A stretch of 64,000 nucleotides of DNA. It comes from a bacterium (GTDB taxonomy: Bacteria; Eisenbacteria; RBG-16-71-46; CAIMUX01). The notes beneath the pieces are model-generated. The model was not told where the DNA came from, did not search any database, and saw only the letters and a list, made by a program, of their open reading frames with translations. The DNA lies in NCBI GenBank assembly GCA_030431975.1, contig JAUIHP010000001.1:248001-312000 (forward strand). Direction: 5' to 3'. The translations under genes were made by a program, and so were the position numbers. This document shows, in pieces, positions 42,805 through 51,936 of this stretch (position 1 is its first letter; each line of letters begins with the position of its first letter).

Positions 42805-43114
42805 AGAGAGTCTCCAGATCGCTTTCCGAGGTCTCGTCTCGCCCTGCCCGGACGATGGGTCGAAGGGGTCTACGGAATCCGAGCCCGAAGGGTTCGTCTC
42901 AAACTTGAGAGTTGTGGACCGAGGATTGCGGATGGAGGCTGGCTAACCGTCTCCGGCGAAAACGTCTTGCGGCGGCGAGGGGCGGTTGGCATTGGAAGCC
43001 GGGATTTGGTGGCCCTATGGCGTGACCTCGCCGACGTTTACGGAGCCGGCGTCCACAATCTTCGCGCCACAACCAACAGGCGACGCCGTAGGGGTTTACG
43101 GTGTTTGGGGCCGA
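42805..43114. other. Gap between the sigma operon and gnd
   Basis: This 310-base region lies between two minus-strand genes. It should hold the promoter of the sigma/anti-sigma operon and the terminator of gnd, but I see no clear promoter, hairpin or small gene. Confidence 0.4.
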
Positions 43115-44536
43115 TCAGTCGACCGTGGACGGCCACTCCGTGTGGAAGACGCCGTCCTTGTCCAGGCGGCGGTAGGTATGTGCCCCGAAGAAGTCCCGCT
43201 GGGCCTGAATGAGGTTGGCGGGCAAGCGGCGCCGCCTCAGCTGATCGAAGTAGGCCAGCGAAGCGGCCATGGCGGGAGAGGTCATCCCCAGGTCCAAACT
43301 TAGTCGGACGACCTTGCGCCAGGAATCGACCCGGGCCCGGATCTCCGTGGCGAAATCTTCATCGAGCAGCAGGTTGTCGAGCTCGGGATCGCGCTGGAAG
43401 GCGGTCCGGATCCGGTCGAGGAACTTCGCGCGGATGATGCATCCGCCTTTCCAGATCCGGGCCATCTCGTCGAGGCGCGTCTCGAAGCCGTACTCCTTCG
43501 ACGCCTGATGAATCAGATCGAAGCCCTGGGCGTACGAACAAATTTTCGATGCGTAGAGCGCCTCCCGAATCCAGTTGACGATCTGCTTCTTGTCACCCGG
43601 CAGCTCCATCGCGGGCGGGGACGGGTAGATCTCCGCAACCTTGCCACGCAGTTCATGGAACGAAGAGACGATCCGCGCGTCGACGGCGGCCGTCATCGTT
43701 GGAATCGGAATCCCAACCTGCAGGGCCGTGATCGTCGTCCACTTCCCGGTCCCCTTCTGCCCGGCGGCATCGAGGATCTTGTCGAGCAGGATTCCCTCGC
43801 CGCCCTGATCGCACGGAAAGTCGACGATCTTCGAGGTGATCTCGATGAGAAAGGATTCGAGTTCGCCTCGGTTCCACTCGGCGAAGATGTCGGCTATCTC
43901 GCTCGGCTCGAGCTGAAGCGCATGACGCATGAGGTCATAGGCCTCGACGATGAGCTCCATGTCACCGTACTCGATCCCGTTGTGAACCATCTTCACGAAG
44001 TGGCCGGCAGAGCCGTAGCCGCACCAGGTCACGCATGGACCGCTATCCACTTTGGCCGCGATCTGCGTCAGGATCGGTTCGAGGCGGGCATACGTTTCCT
44101 TGTCCCCGCCGGGCATGAGGCTCGGGCCCCACAGAGCGCCTTCTTCCCCCCCGCTCACTCCCATTCCGAAGTAACGAATCCCGGATGGCGTCAGTTCTTT
44201 GAGTCGCCGGTCCGTATCGTTGAAGTTGGAGTTGCCTCCGTCAATGAGGATGTCGCCTTCGTCCAGCAGCGGCTTCAGAGACTGGCTGACCGCGTCGACG
44301 GGTGCTCCGGCAGGGATCATCATCAGGATGCGACGGGGCTTCTCGAGAGCCTGGACGAACTCGGCCTCGGTGCCGGCCGCCAGGAAAGTGCCCTCGTCCT
44401 TGACCTCTTCGACGAAAGCCTGCGCGGTCTCGAGGTCGCGATCCTTGACGACGACGGAGAAGCCATGGCGCGCCACGTTGCGGGCCAGGTTCCGTCCCAT
44501 CACTCCCAAGCCGATGATGCCGAAGTCGTGGGTCAT
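43115..44536 (-). CDS. gnd: 6-phosphogluconate dehydrogenase (decarboxylating)
   Basis: ATG 44536 follows GGAGGGAG, giving 473 residues, the normal length of the long-form enzyme. The NADP-binding motif GLGVMGRNLARN is at the N-terminus. Substrate and catalytic residues are in GVSGGEEGALWGPS, the Lys in GHFVKMVHNGIEYGDM (catalytic Lys and Asn), and the C-terminal GWKGG-like RIWKGGCIIRA and RRDFFGAHTYRR segments. It oxidises and decarboxylates 6-phosphogluconate to ribulose-5-phosphate with NADP reduction in the cytosolic pentose phosphate pathway. No other gene of that pathway is adjacent. Confidence 0.97.
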   Translation of the reverse strand: MTHDFGIIGLGVMGRNLARNVARHGFSVVVKDRDLETAQAFVEEVKDEGTFLAAGTEAEFVQALEKPRRILMMIPAGAPVDAVSQSLKPLLDEGDILIDGGNSNFNDTDRRLKELTPSGIRYFGMGVSGGEEGALWGPSLMPGGDKETYARLEPILTQIAAKVDSGPCVTWCGYGSAGHFVKMVHNGIEYGDMELIVEAYDLMRHALQLEPSEIADIFAEWNRGELESFLIEITSKIVDFPCDQGGEGILLDKILDAAGQKGTGKWTTITALQVGIPIPTMTAAVDARIVSSFHELRGKVAEIYPSPPAMELPGDKKQIVNWIREALYASKICSYAQGFDLIHQASKEYGFETRLDEMARIWKGGCIIRAKFLDRIRTAFQRDPELDNLLLDEDFATEIRARVDSWRKVVRLSLDLGMTSPAMAASLAYFDQLRRRRLPANLIQAQRDFFGAHTYRRLDKDGVFHTEWPSTVD

Positions 44537-44764
44537 GAAGGCTCCCTCCATGGAGCAGGTCGGGGGAAGTTGCCGGGAGGCTGCGCTAGTTGAGTCACAG
44601 GCTGCAAATTCTTCTTCTCGAGTCGCAAGAAGCTGCGCCACCTACCCGGCAGAGTGAAAGGGATATCCCAAGAACTCACCCTACGCAAGGGGTGGTTCCG
44701 TTGAACCCGGCGAATCCGTGATTCAGGGACTGTCCCAGGTTCCCGTTTATGTTTTGATTTCGGC

Positions 44765-45613
44765 ATGGAAACGATTGAAGTGAAAGATAATGCACCAGTT
44801 CCCGTCGTGTTGTTCGTGGGGGACCCGGCCACCGGGACCGACGGCGAAACTCTTCTCCGTCGGCTCCGCTCGGCGGTGCGACCTCGGGATTTCTCGGGCG
44901 CAGCCGACCCGGGAATCCTCCGGGACGAGCTGCCCGCCGCCGATGGTGTCGTTTTCGCCTCCGGCACCGAGACCAAGACCGAGACCGAAGCCCAACTTCC
45001 TGTTACAACAACCGATGCCCGAACACCCGATGCGCGAACACCGAGTGTCCGCCTTGGCGATGATGAACCGGCGCTTCGACGTCCGTCTCTAAGTTGGACA
45101 AACAACGAAGAGGCTGTAGAACACTTCCTCGACGAGGCCTACGGTCACGCCCAGATTCGCCACCTCTTTGCGGAAGGTTGGACCCTTGACCAGCTGGTGG
45201 CCTTCAACCTTCGCGAACGCTACCGGGTCATCGTTCATGATCCCAAGCGTCACAAGCTCATGGGCCGCATCGTCGCCAAAGCAAAGGACCATCCCAGAGA
45301 ACGCCTGCAGAAGGAGTTCTCTGATCTGTTCCTGGAGTCTCTCGAAAAACCGACGACCCGACGGAAGCATCTGAACGTCATGGAAACGGTTCGGGAGTTT
45401 CTCGAACCCCGCGTCGAGAAATCGGACGACGCAGAACTCGCGGCCGTCCTCGCGGAGTACAAGGCCGGGCGAGTCCCTCGCTACGAACCGTTACGTGTTC
45501 TGCAAAGACTCGTTCAGTCCGCGGGAATCGCCGGGCTCGAAGCGCAGTCCTACCTTTTCCCGGACGAGCCGCAGCGGCGGTTTCTTGAAAGCGCGGTAGG
45601 TCGAACTGAATAG
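44765..45613 (+). CDS. YbgA/DUF1722-domain protein with a divergent N-terminus
   Basis: This 282-residue protein starts at ATG 44765, with no strong Shine-Dalgarno. Residues about 120-270 match the DUF1722 (YbgA) pattern: LDQLVAFNLRERYRVIVHDP, then LMGRIVAKAK, then TTRRKHLNVMETVREFLEP and a closing YKAGRVPRYEPLRVLQRLV and QSYLFPDEP segment. In typical relatives an N-terminal DUF523 domain with conserved cysteines precedes it. Here residues 1-115 contain a nucleotide-loop-like FVGDPATGTDGE and acidic/Thr-rich linker but no cysteines. The family is of unknown function, sometimes linked to photolyase genes. No photolyase is seen here. Confidence 0.75.
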   Translation: METIEVKDNAPVPVVLFVGDPATGTDGETLLRRLRSAVRPRDFSGAADPGILRDELPAADGVVFASGTETKTETEAQLPVTTTDARTPDARTPSVRLGDDEPALRRPSLSWTNNEEAVEHFLDEAYGHAQIRHLFAEGWTLDQLVAFNLRERYRVIVHDPKRHKLMGRIVAKAKDHPRERLQKEFSDLFLESLEKPTTRRKHLNVMETVREFLEPRVEKSDDAELAAVLAEYKAGRVPRYEPLRVLQRLVQSAGIAGLEAQSYLFPDEPQRRFLESAVGRTE

Positions 45614-45696
45614 CAGGCTGCCGCAAGTGCTTTGCAGGCTGTGTTTCCGGATCGCGGTAGCAGACAGCCGAGCGTCGACTCGACGTTTGAGGGACT

Positions 45697-45732
45697 AGTG
45701 GTTCGTAAGCGAGGAATCGGGTACGAACTACT
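45697..45732. terminator. Hairpin between convergent genes
   Basis: AGTGGTTCGTA (45697-45707) pairs with TACGAACTACT (45722-45732) over 11 positions with one G-T pair, around a 14-base loop. It overlaps the stop codon of the lipase-maturation-factor gene and follows the YbgA-like gene, so it could end both transcripts. Confidence 0.5.
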
Positions 45733-47266
45733 ACCGGCGCAGAGAGATCGGTCCCAGGTAGACGTCGCGCTCGGTTCGGGCCCACCAGTCGCCGGTCGCT
45801 TCACGGCCCGCAGTTCCTGTGAATCGATAGTCGAAACGCCGCACGCGAAGATACCGCGGGGGAGTTTCCTCGAACGGATTCTCCTCGAGTTGCTGCAGAA
45901 CTACCGGTTCGCCTTCCAGAAGGCGCACCGCGAAACGCTCGACCCATCCGCGTTGACTGGGGCTGCCGAGTGCCGCGAACCAAAGCTGCCAATCGAGGCG
46001 CGGCATGTGTCCCCACAAAACGAAACGCGGTCGTGTCCGCGTGTCTCCCGCTTTGTAGCGAAACTCGTAGGGCTCCCAAATGAGGCCGTCGACGCTGCCT
46101 TCGAACTGCAACTCGGGTCGCGTCGTCGTCATCACGGAAAAGAGACCGTACCCGTTGTTGATTCGAAACGGCGCAGTCCATCGTCGAACCGTTGGAACCG
46201 GCTCGGCCCATCCCACGGCATGAATCGAGTCCACCGTGCGGAACAGGGAGAGCAAACAGAGAACCGCAATAGGAGCAGTGGCCAGGACACGCCGCCAGAC
46301 ATCCCATGTCCCGAGTTCGATTTCTTCTCGCGGGCCGGGGTAGTAGATCTTCCGGAGCCATGCAGGCCAAACGGTGTCGTCGAAAAGAAGAACAGCGAGA
46401 CACACGGAAAGGAGGTTGAAGAAACCGTAGTTCCCCGTGGCCACGATAAGACTCTGCAGCAGTAGAAAACCCAGCCCTGCAACGTGGCGAAAACGTCGTG
46501 GCGCGAAGATGAAAAAGGGTAGGACCAGTTCGACCGCGAACATGAACAAGGTCCCCAGTTGTCCGAAGAACGGCGGCCATTGATGGACGAACCACGAGAA
46601 GGTGTGGGGCAACGGTTGCGTCCAGAAGTGGTACTCCAACGCGGACAAGTCCGCCCATGCCGGATCCCCGCTGGCCAGTTTGACGATCCCGGAGCACAGC
46701 ATCAGTTTCAAGAGCAGAATGCGCAGCAACCACAGGCTGGGCGCCCAGGGTTGTCTCTCGTCCCCCGGCGACAACCAAAGCAAAGCCGGTCCCAGGAAAC
46801 ACGCTGCGAAGAGTGTTTCGAGAAGAAGCGCGTCCCACTGGAAGGACAGAAAGGGTCCGCCGGCAGAAACCAGGGAAAGGTAGGCCACGAAGAGCAGCGG
46901 CAGGACGACGGGAACGAGAACTCCCGCCATCAACAAAAGTCCGAGGAATGCGCCGGCGTAACAAGTCACTCGTACGAACGTTTCGGACGCGTTCCACCAG
47001 AAGATCGTCGGAAGGTCGAGATAGCGCAGGTCGCCCCGAACCTCGGCAATCTGATCGAGCCGAGGCTGCAAAGGAAGAATGCCGCGATCTCCGATCAAAC
47101 CCTGGATCTGCACGGCCAGCGAAAGAAACGCAATGACCGACGTCAGTCCGAGTCCGATGAGAAAAACTCGGCGGGCGATGAGGTACCGCCCGAATCCCAT
47201 GGCCGGATCCCCCACTCCGGCCGCCCACGCCGGAGGTGTCGGGAGAGAAAACTTCGGAAGGCGCAT
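45731..47266 (-). CDS. Lipase maturation factor family membrane protein
   Basis: ATG 47266 shares one base with the stop of the upstream hydratase-like gene (TGATG). The 511-residue protein has about nine membrane helices in its first 330 residues, with the family motifs FLSFQWDALLLETLF, RILLLKLMLCSGIVKLASGDP, LEYHFWTQPLPHTFSWF, then FNLLSVCLAVLLFDD. The C-terminal domain contains RFVLWGHMPRLDWQLWFAAL and PRYLRVRRFDYRFT, matching the LMF family. In animals LMF1 helps fold lipases in the ER. Bacterial members are of unknown role but may assist envelope or secreted enzymes. Confidence 0.92.
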   Translation of the reverse strand: MRLPKFSLPTPPAWAAGVGDPAMGFGRYLIARRVFLIGLGLTSVIAFLSLAVQIQGLIGDRGILPLQPRLDQIAEVRGDLRYLDLPTIFWWNASETFVRVTCYAGAFLGLLLMAGVLVPVVLPLLFVAYLSLVSAGGPFLSFQWDALLLETLFAACFLGPALLWLSPGDERQPWAPSLWLLRILLLKLMLCSGIVKLASGDPAWADLSALEYHFWTQPLPHTFSWFVHQWPPFFGQLGTLFMFAVELVLPFFIFAPRRFRHVAGLGFLLLQSLIVATGNYGFFNLLSVCLAVLLFDDTVWPAWLRKIYYPGPREEIELGTWDVWRRVLATAPIAVLCLLSLFRTVDSIHAVGWAEPVPTVRRWTAPFRINNGYGLFSVMTTTRPELQFEGSVDGLIWEPYEFRYKAGDTRTRPRFVLWGHMPRLDWQLWFAALGSPSQRGWVERFAVRLLEGEPVVLQQLEENPFEETPPRYLRVRRFDYRFTGTAGREATGDWWARTERDVYLGPISLRR

Positions 47267-48045
47267 CAGCGGCGCAACCTGGCCACGACCTCCTCTAGTC
47301 GGCGCTGAGTTTCGGTAGAGAACCAGGAGTCGAGAAACGCTTCGTCCTCGGGTGCTTCTCTGCGGCTATCCACGAGCTCGGTCTTGAACTGCTCCTTCAG
47401 CCGCGCCGCTGCCCGCCCGGTCGATTGCGCGAATCGCTTTGCGTGCCGCTCGGTTTCATCGACCAGTTGATCTGCCGGCACGACGACATCGACCATCCGA
47501 CGTTGCAGAGCCTCCGCAGGTGAGAAGAGATCTCCCGTCAGAACGACCTCGTAGCGGGTGCTGCCGGCAGCAATGGCAGATCGAACGATCGACGCCACGA
47601 TTCGCGGCAACGGCAGCCCGATTGCGGACTCGCGCAGACCGAACCGGTAGCCCTTGCCGCTGGGCGTCGTCTCCGCTGCGACGCGAAAGTCACAGGCAAG
47701 GGCCAGGACCGCTCCGCCGGCGACCGCGTGACCATTGACCGCGACCAACGTAGGCCGGGGTAGTGTGGCGATTCGCCCGAACACTTCATCGAAGGACGCG
47801 AGAAACGCGCGCATCTGATTCCGGTCGTACTCGATCAGAGTGGGTAGATCGAGGCCGGCAGAAAGGGCCGAACCCTGTCCAGTGAGCAGAACGGGGCGAG
47901 CCGCAGCATCCGGGTCATATTTGGCCAGCTCGTTCAAAGCCCCGGTCATGGCCTCGAGAAACTCGGGCCCCACACTGTTGGCCCGGCGCAACTCCAGGTG
48001 AGCCCAGTCCCAGTGCTCCCGCTTTTCGATCCGGACTTCTCCCAT
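47266..48045 (-). CDS. Enoyl-CoA hydratase/isomerase-family protein
   Basis: ATG 48045 follows GGAGG and gives 259 residues, the usual size for a crotonase-fold protein. Recognisable are VLLTGQGSALSAGLDLPTL (oxyanion-hole loop), NGHAVAGGAVLALACDFRVA and the FGLRESAIGLPLP segment. Position 144 (rat numbering), normally Glu for water activation, appears to be Val in GGAVLAL, while the second Glu is kept in RESAIG. This suggests an isomerase or other crotonase reaction and not classical hydration. It overlaps the LMF gene by one base, so the two are co-translated. The substrate is unknown. Confidence 0.88.
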   Translation of the reverse strand: MGEVRIEKREHWDWAHLELRRANSVGPEFLEAMTGALNELAKYDPDAAARPVLLTGQGSALSAGLDLPTLIEYDRNQMRAFLASFDEVFGRIATLPRPTLVAVNGHAVAGGAVLALACDFRVAAETTPSGKGYRFGLRESAIGLPLPRIVASIVRSAIAAGSTRYEVVLTGDLFSPAEALQRRMVDVVVPADQLVDETERHAKRFAQSTGRAAARLKEQFKTELVDSRREAPEDEAFLDSWFSTETQRRLEEVVARLRR

Positions 48046-48175
48046 TTCATCCTCCATCGGCGCGGGGGTGCCCGGACTTCGATGCGTCCTTTCACCCAGG
48101 CCCTTGAAGCGCCGCACTCTCAAGCCCTACCCTCACTTTCGAGTGAGACGGAAGACCCCCAAGAGAGGAACGGAC

Positions 48176-48634
48176 ATGACGACGCACCGCGTACTGAAAC
48201 TGTGGTACCGATCCAAGGAAGGCGGCCCGCTCGCCGCCGTCGATTCGCTGGAACTCCTACCCGGCGAAGGGATCGCCAAAGATCACACCCGCGGAAGTAT
48301 GCGCCATGTCACCTTCGTTTTCGAAGACGATTGGAAGATCGCCGCGGAGAAGGTCGGAGTGCCCGACCTCGATCCCGTCGGCCGGCGAGCCAATGTCCTA
48401 CTTTCCGGCGGCGGCGGTGAAGCCTGGCTGAAGGAGTGGATCCGGTTCGGCGACACTCTTCTCGAGATCAAAGGCGTGGTCGCGCCCTGTCCCGTCATGG
48501 ATGAGTACCATCAAGGCTTGAAGGATGCGTTGGAACCACCCGTCCTGGCAGGTATCTGGGGCCGTGTCCATGTCGGCGGCAAGCTCGAGGTCGGCCAGAT
48601 GTTGGAAGAGGGAGAGCCAGTGCCGAAGGCGTGA
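48176..48634 (+). CDS. MOSC-domain protein
   Basis: ATG 48176 follows GAGAGGAACGG. The 152-residue protein is a stand-alone MOSC domain: LLPGEGIAKDHTRGSMRHVTFVFEDDW, then PVGRRANVLLSG and GDTLLEIKGVVAPCPVMDE with the single conserved Cys. MOSC domains occur in molybdenum-cofactor sulfurases and mARC/YiiM-type enzymes and bind a sulfur or Mo cofactor at that Cys. The small size resembles YiiM-like proteins. No Mo-cofactor genes are nearby. Confidence 0.88.
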   Translation: MTTHRVLKLWYRSKEGGPLAAVDSLELLPGEGIAKDHTRGSMRHVTFVFEDDWKIAAEKVGVPDLDPVGRRANVLLSGGGGEAWLKEWIRFGDTLLEIKGVVAPCPVMDEYHQGLKDALEPPVLAGIWGRVHVGGKLEVGQMLEEGEPVPKA

Positions 48635-48688
48635 CGAGATCATTCGGCGATCGTGTCCCGAGTCAGGAGCGGACACGAGACTTCCGCT

Positions 48689-48764
48689 GTCAACTACGCC
48701 TTCCTCGGTCAGTCACGCCCTTCGCGATCAATTACGCCCTTCGCGGTCAGTGAGGCCTTCCGCG
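48689..48764. repeat. 19-bp tandem repeat, four copies
   Basis: Units start at 48689, 48708, 48727 and 48746, each exactly 19 bases; the consensus is GTCA(A/G)T(T/C)ACGCCCTTCGCG. The last unit overlaps the 3' end of the acetyltransferase gene, and the array fills the gap with the convergent MOSC gene. Confidence 0.8.
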
Positions 48765-49238
48765 TGACGGCCTCAGGGAGAAGATAAGTCTCGGAAGCTC
48801 CCGCCCCACGGGCATGCTCGGCACAGATCCCGCCGCCTGACCGCCCATCTTCTCGTAGAACCCGAGCGCATTGGGATCCGAGATCACGATGAGGTTGCCG
48901 CACTGACTGTCCCTTGCGTAGGCCAGCGCGGCTTCAAAGAGTTTGCGTCCCAAACCGGACCCTTGTCGGGAGGGATCGATCCAGAGGTGCTCGACCTCTG
49001 CTTCCACGCCATCGCAGATGACCGCGACAAAGCCCGCGAGCTGACCTGATGTTTCGTCGAATGTCGCGAGGCTCCACGAGTTCCGGATGAACTCCGGAGT
49101 CACGGTCAGACCGTCACGCCAGAGTTCGATCCATTCCTCCGGGTAGCCCCAGCCGCGTTTGGACTTGAACGCCAGTTCCGTGCACGCTGCAGCGTCCTCG
49201 GGTTGGAGCGGGCGCCATTCAGTTTCGTTTGAAGGCAC
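48747..49238 (-). CDS. GNAT-family N-acetyltransferase
   Basis: GTG 49238 follows TCGGAGG. The 163-residue protein has the GNAT fold: a first strand EWRPLQPEDAAACTEL, a central strand AEVEHLWIDPS, the acetyl-CoA pyrophosphate loop RQGSGLGRKLF (Q/R-x-x-G-x-G/A) and the final ALGFYEKMGGQ motif. The substrate (small molecule, peptide or aminoglycoside) cannot be predicted. Its end overlaps the 19-bp repeat array. Confidence 0.9.
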   Translation of the reverse strand: MPSNETEWRPLQPEDAAACTELAFKSKRGWGYPEEWIELWRDGLTVTPEFIRNSWSLATFDETSGQLAGFVAVICDGVEAEVEHLWIDPSRQGSGLGRKLFEAALAYARDSQCGNLIVISDPNALGFYEKMGGQAAGSVPSMPVGRELPRLIFSLRPSRGRPH

Positions 49239-49280
49239 CGGTCCTCCGACAATCTGGAGTCCTCACCGAGGCCGGGTCCG

Positions 49281-51101
49281 CTAGTCGAGGACGAGCATCT
49301 CTCCGGTGTAGGTCGTGCCCGATACGGTCCGTGCGCGGACGAAGTAACGTCCCGGCGCTACAGGTCGGGAGTTTCGGTCCATCCCGTCCCACTCGAAGTA
49401 GGAACCCTTCTCATCTCTCCGCACGGAGCGCAGCGTTCGTATGATGCGTCCCTCTGCTGTGACGACATCTGCGGTCATCCCGTCGGCGCCCGCGTCGCCG
49501 GAAGCTCTCTTCAGGAAGAGCGTCGTACCCACTCCCGGCTTCATCGGATTCGGCATGGCCAACAAACCCTGTCGGGCATCGGCCTCCAGATCCGGACCAT
49601 CCGACGGAGTGTCCACGTTGTAGAAGATGTAGAGGAGATTCGCGTTCTCATCGACAACAGAGATGTCCAGGTCGCCGTCTCCATCGAGGTCATGTGCCCA
49701 TGGATACGACCCGGTCAGGGTGACGAGCAACTCATCATGGAGTGTCATCGCCCCGGTTCCGTCATTGAGAAAGACCTGCGCGTTCCCTCCTGAGAAGTTC
49801 GAGCTGATGACGTCGGAGTCGCCGTCACCGTCCAGGTCCGCGACGTGAACACCGAGAGGAAACGGTGACGTCGGACGGGAAACGATCTGATTGAATGCAC
49901 CGTTGCCGTCGTTTCGCAGCAACGAGAACCGGTTGCTGAATGAGTCGACAAGCACCATGTCGACATCGCCGTCACCGTCCATGTCGTTGGCGTCACAGTC
50001 CCACGGCCCGTTACCCGCGTTGTAGGAGCCGGCCGTCGTGAACCAGCCGCCGCCGGTGTTCAGGAGGACGGTCAGCAAATCCGACTCGCGACCGCCGACG
50101 GCGATGTCACAGTGTCCGTCGCCATTGACGTCCTCGGCCTCGACGGTAAACGAGCCGTCGGGAAGGTCCTCGTAGGAGAGTCCGATTCCGAAAGTCCCGT
50201 TGCCGAAGCCGAAGTAGATGAAGATCTGCCCTTCTCCCGAAGAGAAGCTGTGGGAGGTCGCTACCAGGTCGACGATGAGATCGCCGTCGAAGTCCGCACC
50301 GTGAACCTGACGGCAGTCATGTTGGTCGGTGGTGTAGGTCACGCCGGGAGCGTAGGTCCCGTCACCGTTGTTGATGAGGACGGTGACGGTCGAACCCTGG
50401 ATGTCTGCGGTGGCCAAGTCCTGGTAGCCGTCGTCGTTGAAGTCTTCGCCGAAGATGGAACTCGGCTTCTGCCCGACTCCGTAGTCACTGCGAGCGTCGA
50501 ACTCGCCGAAGCCGCTGTCGTTGAGAAAGACCGAGACGTCATCCGTTCCTTCGTTCGGAACCGCAAGGTCCGGCCGTCCGTCTTCGTCGAGATCGCCGCC
50601 GTGAATGAAGTAGGGAATGATCGACGCGGTGAAGACGTCTCCGTCCGAGAACTCCGGCGTCGCAGCACCCGAAGCGACGGTGAAGGAGAAGTAGTAGCCG
50701 CCGCTGAGAGAACCGCTCGTTCCCATGATGTCACGATGCAGATTGACGCGGACCTTCTCTCCAGGCAGGAAGGCGGAGCTGGGAAACCAGTTGAGAGTGT
50801 TTCCGTCGACGGACCAGGATCCCGCCTGATAGCCGGACATCACTCCCGCCACACGGATCGGGCGGCTGGGAAGAGTCGGCGCCTCGTCGAACTCGATCGA
50901 AATCGTGCCCAGGCTCAACTCGACATTCAGCGCATATGCGGACGGCGAGGTCGAGACGACATCGATGGCCAAAGCCGGGGCCGTCACGACGCCAAGCAGC
51001 GCCAGGCCAAATGCGATGGAGCGAAGGGCCGCGGCGGCGGGCCCGAGTCCGCCGATGCGATCGAAGCGTTGCGAGCGAAGGAAAGACGTAGAGAGGGCCA
51101 T
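49281..51101 (-). CDS. Secreted FG-GAP repeat protein with Ig-like N-terminus and FlgD-type tail
   Basis: ATG 51101 follows CAGGAGGAG, giving 606 residues. The signal peptide (SIAFGLALLGVVTAPALA) is followed by an SbsA/Big_5-type Ig-like domain (TSPSAYALNVELSLGTISI to LHRDIMGTSG), about seven FG-GAP units with D-D-G-x-x-D calcium loops (GGDLDEDGRPDLAV, EDFNDDGYQDLAT, NDMDGDGDVDMVL and so on) expected to form a beta-propeller, and a FlgD-type C-terminal tail (LLAMPNPMKPG, then FVRARTVSGTTYTG). This matches the secreted protease at 3129 in design but has no catalytic domain. It is probably surface located and binds a ligand or Ca ions. Confidence 0.88.
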   Translation of the reverse strand: MALSTSFLRSQRFDRIGGLGPAAAALRSIAFGLALLGVVTAPALAIDVVSTSPSAYALNVELSLGTISIEFDEAPTLPSRPIRVAGVMSGYQAGSWSVDGNTLNWFPSSAFLPGEKVRVNLHRDIMGTSGSLSGGYYFSFTVASGAATPEFSDGDVFTASIIPYFIHGGDLDEDGRPDLAVPNEGTDDVSVFLNDSGFGEFDARSDYGVGQKPSSIFGEDFNDDGYQDLATADIQGSTVTVLINNGDGTYAPGVTYTTDQHDCRQVHGADFDGDLIVDLVATSHSFSSGEGQIFIYFGFGNGTFGIGLSYEDLPDGSFTVEAEDVNGDGHCDIAVGGRESDLLTVLLNTGGGWFTTAGSYNAGNGPWDCDANDMDGDGDVDMVLVDSFSNRFSLLRNDGNGAFNQIVSRPTSPFPLGVHVADLDGDGDSDVISSNFSGGNAQVFLNDGTGAMTLHDELLVTLTGSYPWAHDLDGDGDLDISVVDENANLLYIFYNVDTPSDGPDLEADARQGLLAMPNPMKPGVGTTLFLKRASGDAGADGMTADVVTAEGRIIRTLRSVRRDEKGSYFEWDGMDRNSRPVAPGRYFVRARTVSGTTYTGEMLVLD

Positions 51102-51230
51102 GACTCCTCCTGTGAGAGTCGCGTCGTATCGACGATGTATGATGCTCAAATCCGGTCCGGCAGGTACTTCAAGGTAGCAAATGGCCGGTCGCGGAACAAA
51201 CTCTCCTCGCGCGGAGAAAGGAAGCCTGTT

Positions 51231-51911
51231 TTGAGTCGGACCATCGTCCTCACCGGGGCCACGCGAGGCTGCGGACGAGCCCTCGTTGACGCTTTTGCCT
51301 CCGCCGGTCACACCGTGGTCGGATGCGGCACTCGGCCGGAGCTGGTCGAACAACTCCGAGAGACGATGGGGGCTCCGCATTCGTTCTCCACGGTCGATGT
51401 CGCCTCCGAACAGAACGTTGAAGCATGGGCGGGGAAGGCGGTGAAGGAGCATGGTGCGCCCGACCTGCTGATCAACAACGCCGGGGTCATCAACCGGAAC
51501 GCACCGCTTTGGGAGGTCCCCGAAGAAGAGTTCGCAAGCGTTCTGGGCGTCAACGTTGGCGGCACGGCCCGGATCCTTCGTCATTTTCTGCCGCCGATGC
51601 TCGCTCGCGCATCCGGCGTCATCGCCAACTTCAGTTCCACCTGGGGACGAACGACCTCTCCCGAAGTCGCGCCGTACTGTGCGTCGAAATGGGCCGTGGA
51701 AGGGCTCACTCAGGCGCTGTCCCAGGAACTGCCCTCCGGACTCGCCGCGGTGGCCGTCAACCCCGGGATCATTCACACGGAGATGCTCGAAAGCTGCTTC
51801 GGCGGAGGTGCGGCCGGCTATCCATCACCCGAAGCTTGGGCGAAACGGGCCGCGCCGTTCCTGTTGAACCTCTCGACCAAAGACAATGGCCGTAGCGTCA
51901 CGGTCGGATAG
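51231..51911 (+). CDS. Short-chain dehydrogenase/reductase
   Basis: TTG 51231 follows AAAGGAAG; an ATG at 51181 is out of frame. The 226-residue SDR has TGATRGCGRALV (cofactor loop), LLINNAGVI, Ser in NFSSTWGR, YCASKWA (Tyr-x-x-x-Lys) and VNPGIIHTEM. The full catalytic set is present. The replacement of the usual acidic or basic residue after the second strand (GCGTRPEL) leaves the NAD/NADP preference open. The substrate is unknown. It diverges from the FG-GAP gene, with a 129-base shared promoter region. Confidence 0.93.
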   Translation: MSRTIVLTGATRGCGRALVDAFASAGHTVVGCGTRPELVEQLRETMGAPHSFSTVDVASEQNVEAWAGKAVKEHGAPDLLINNAGVINRNAPLWEVPEEEFASVLGVNVGGTARILRHFLPPMLARASGVIANFSSTWGRTTSPEVAPYCASKWAVEGLTQALSQELPSGLAAVAVNPGIIHTEMLESCFGGGAAGYPSPEAWAKRAAPFLLNLSTKDNGRSVTVG

Positions 51912-51936
51912 CAAGGAGCGGTCTCGAGGGGCCGGC

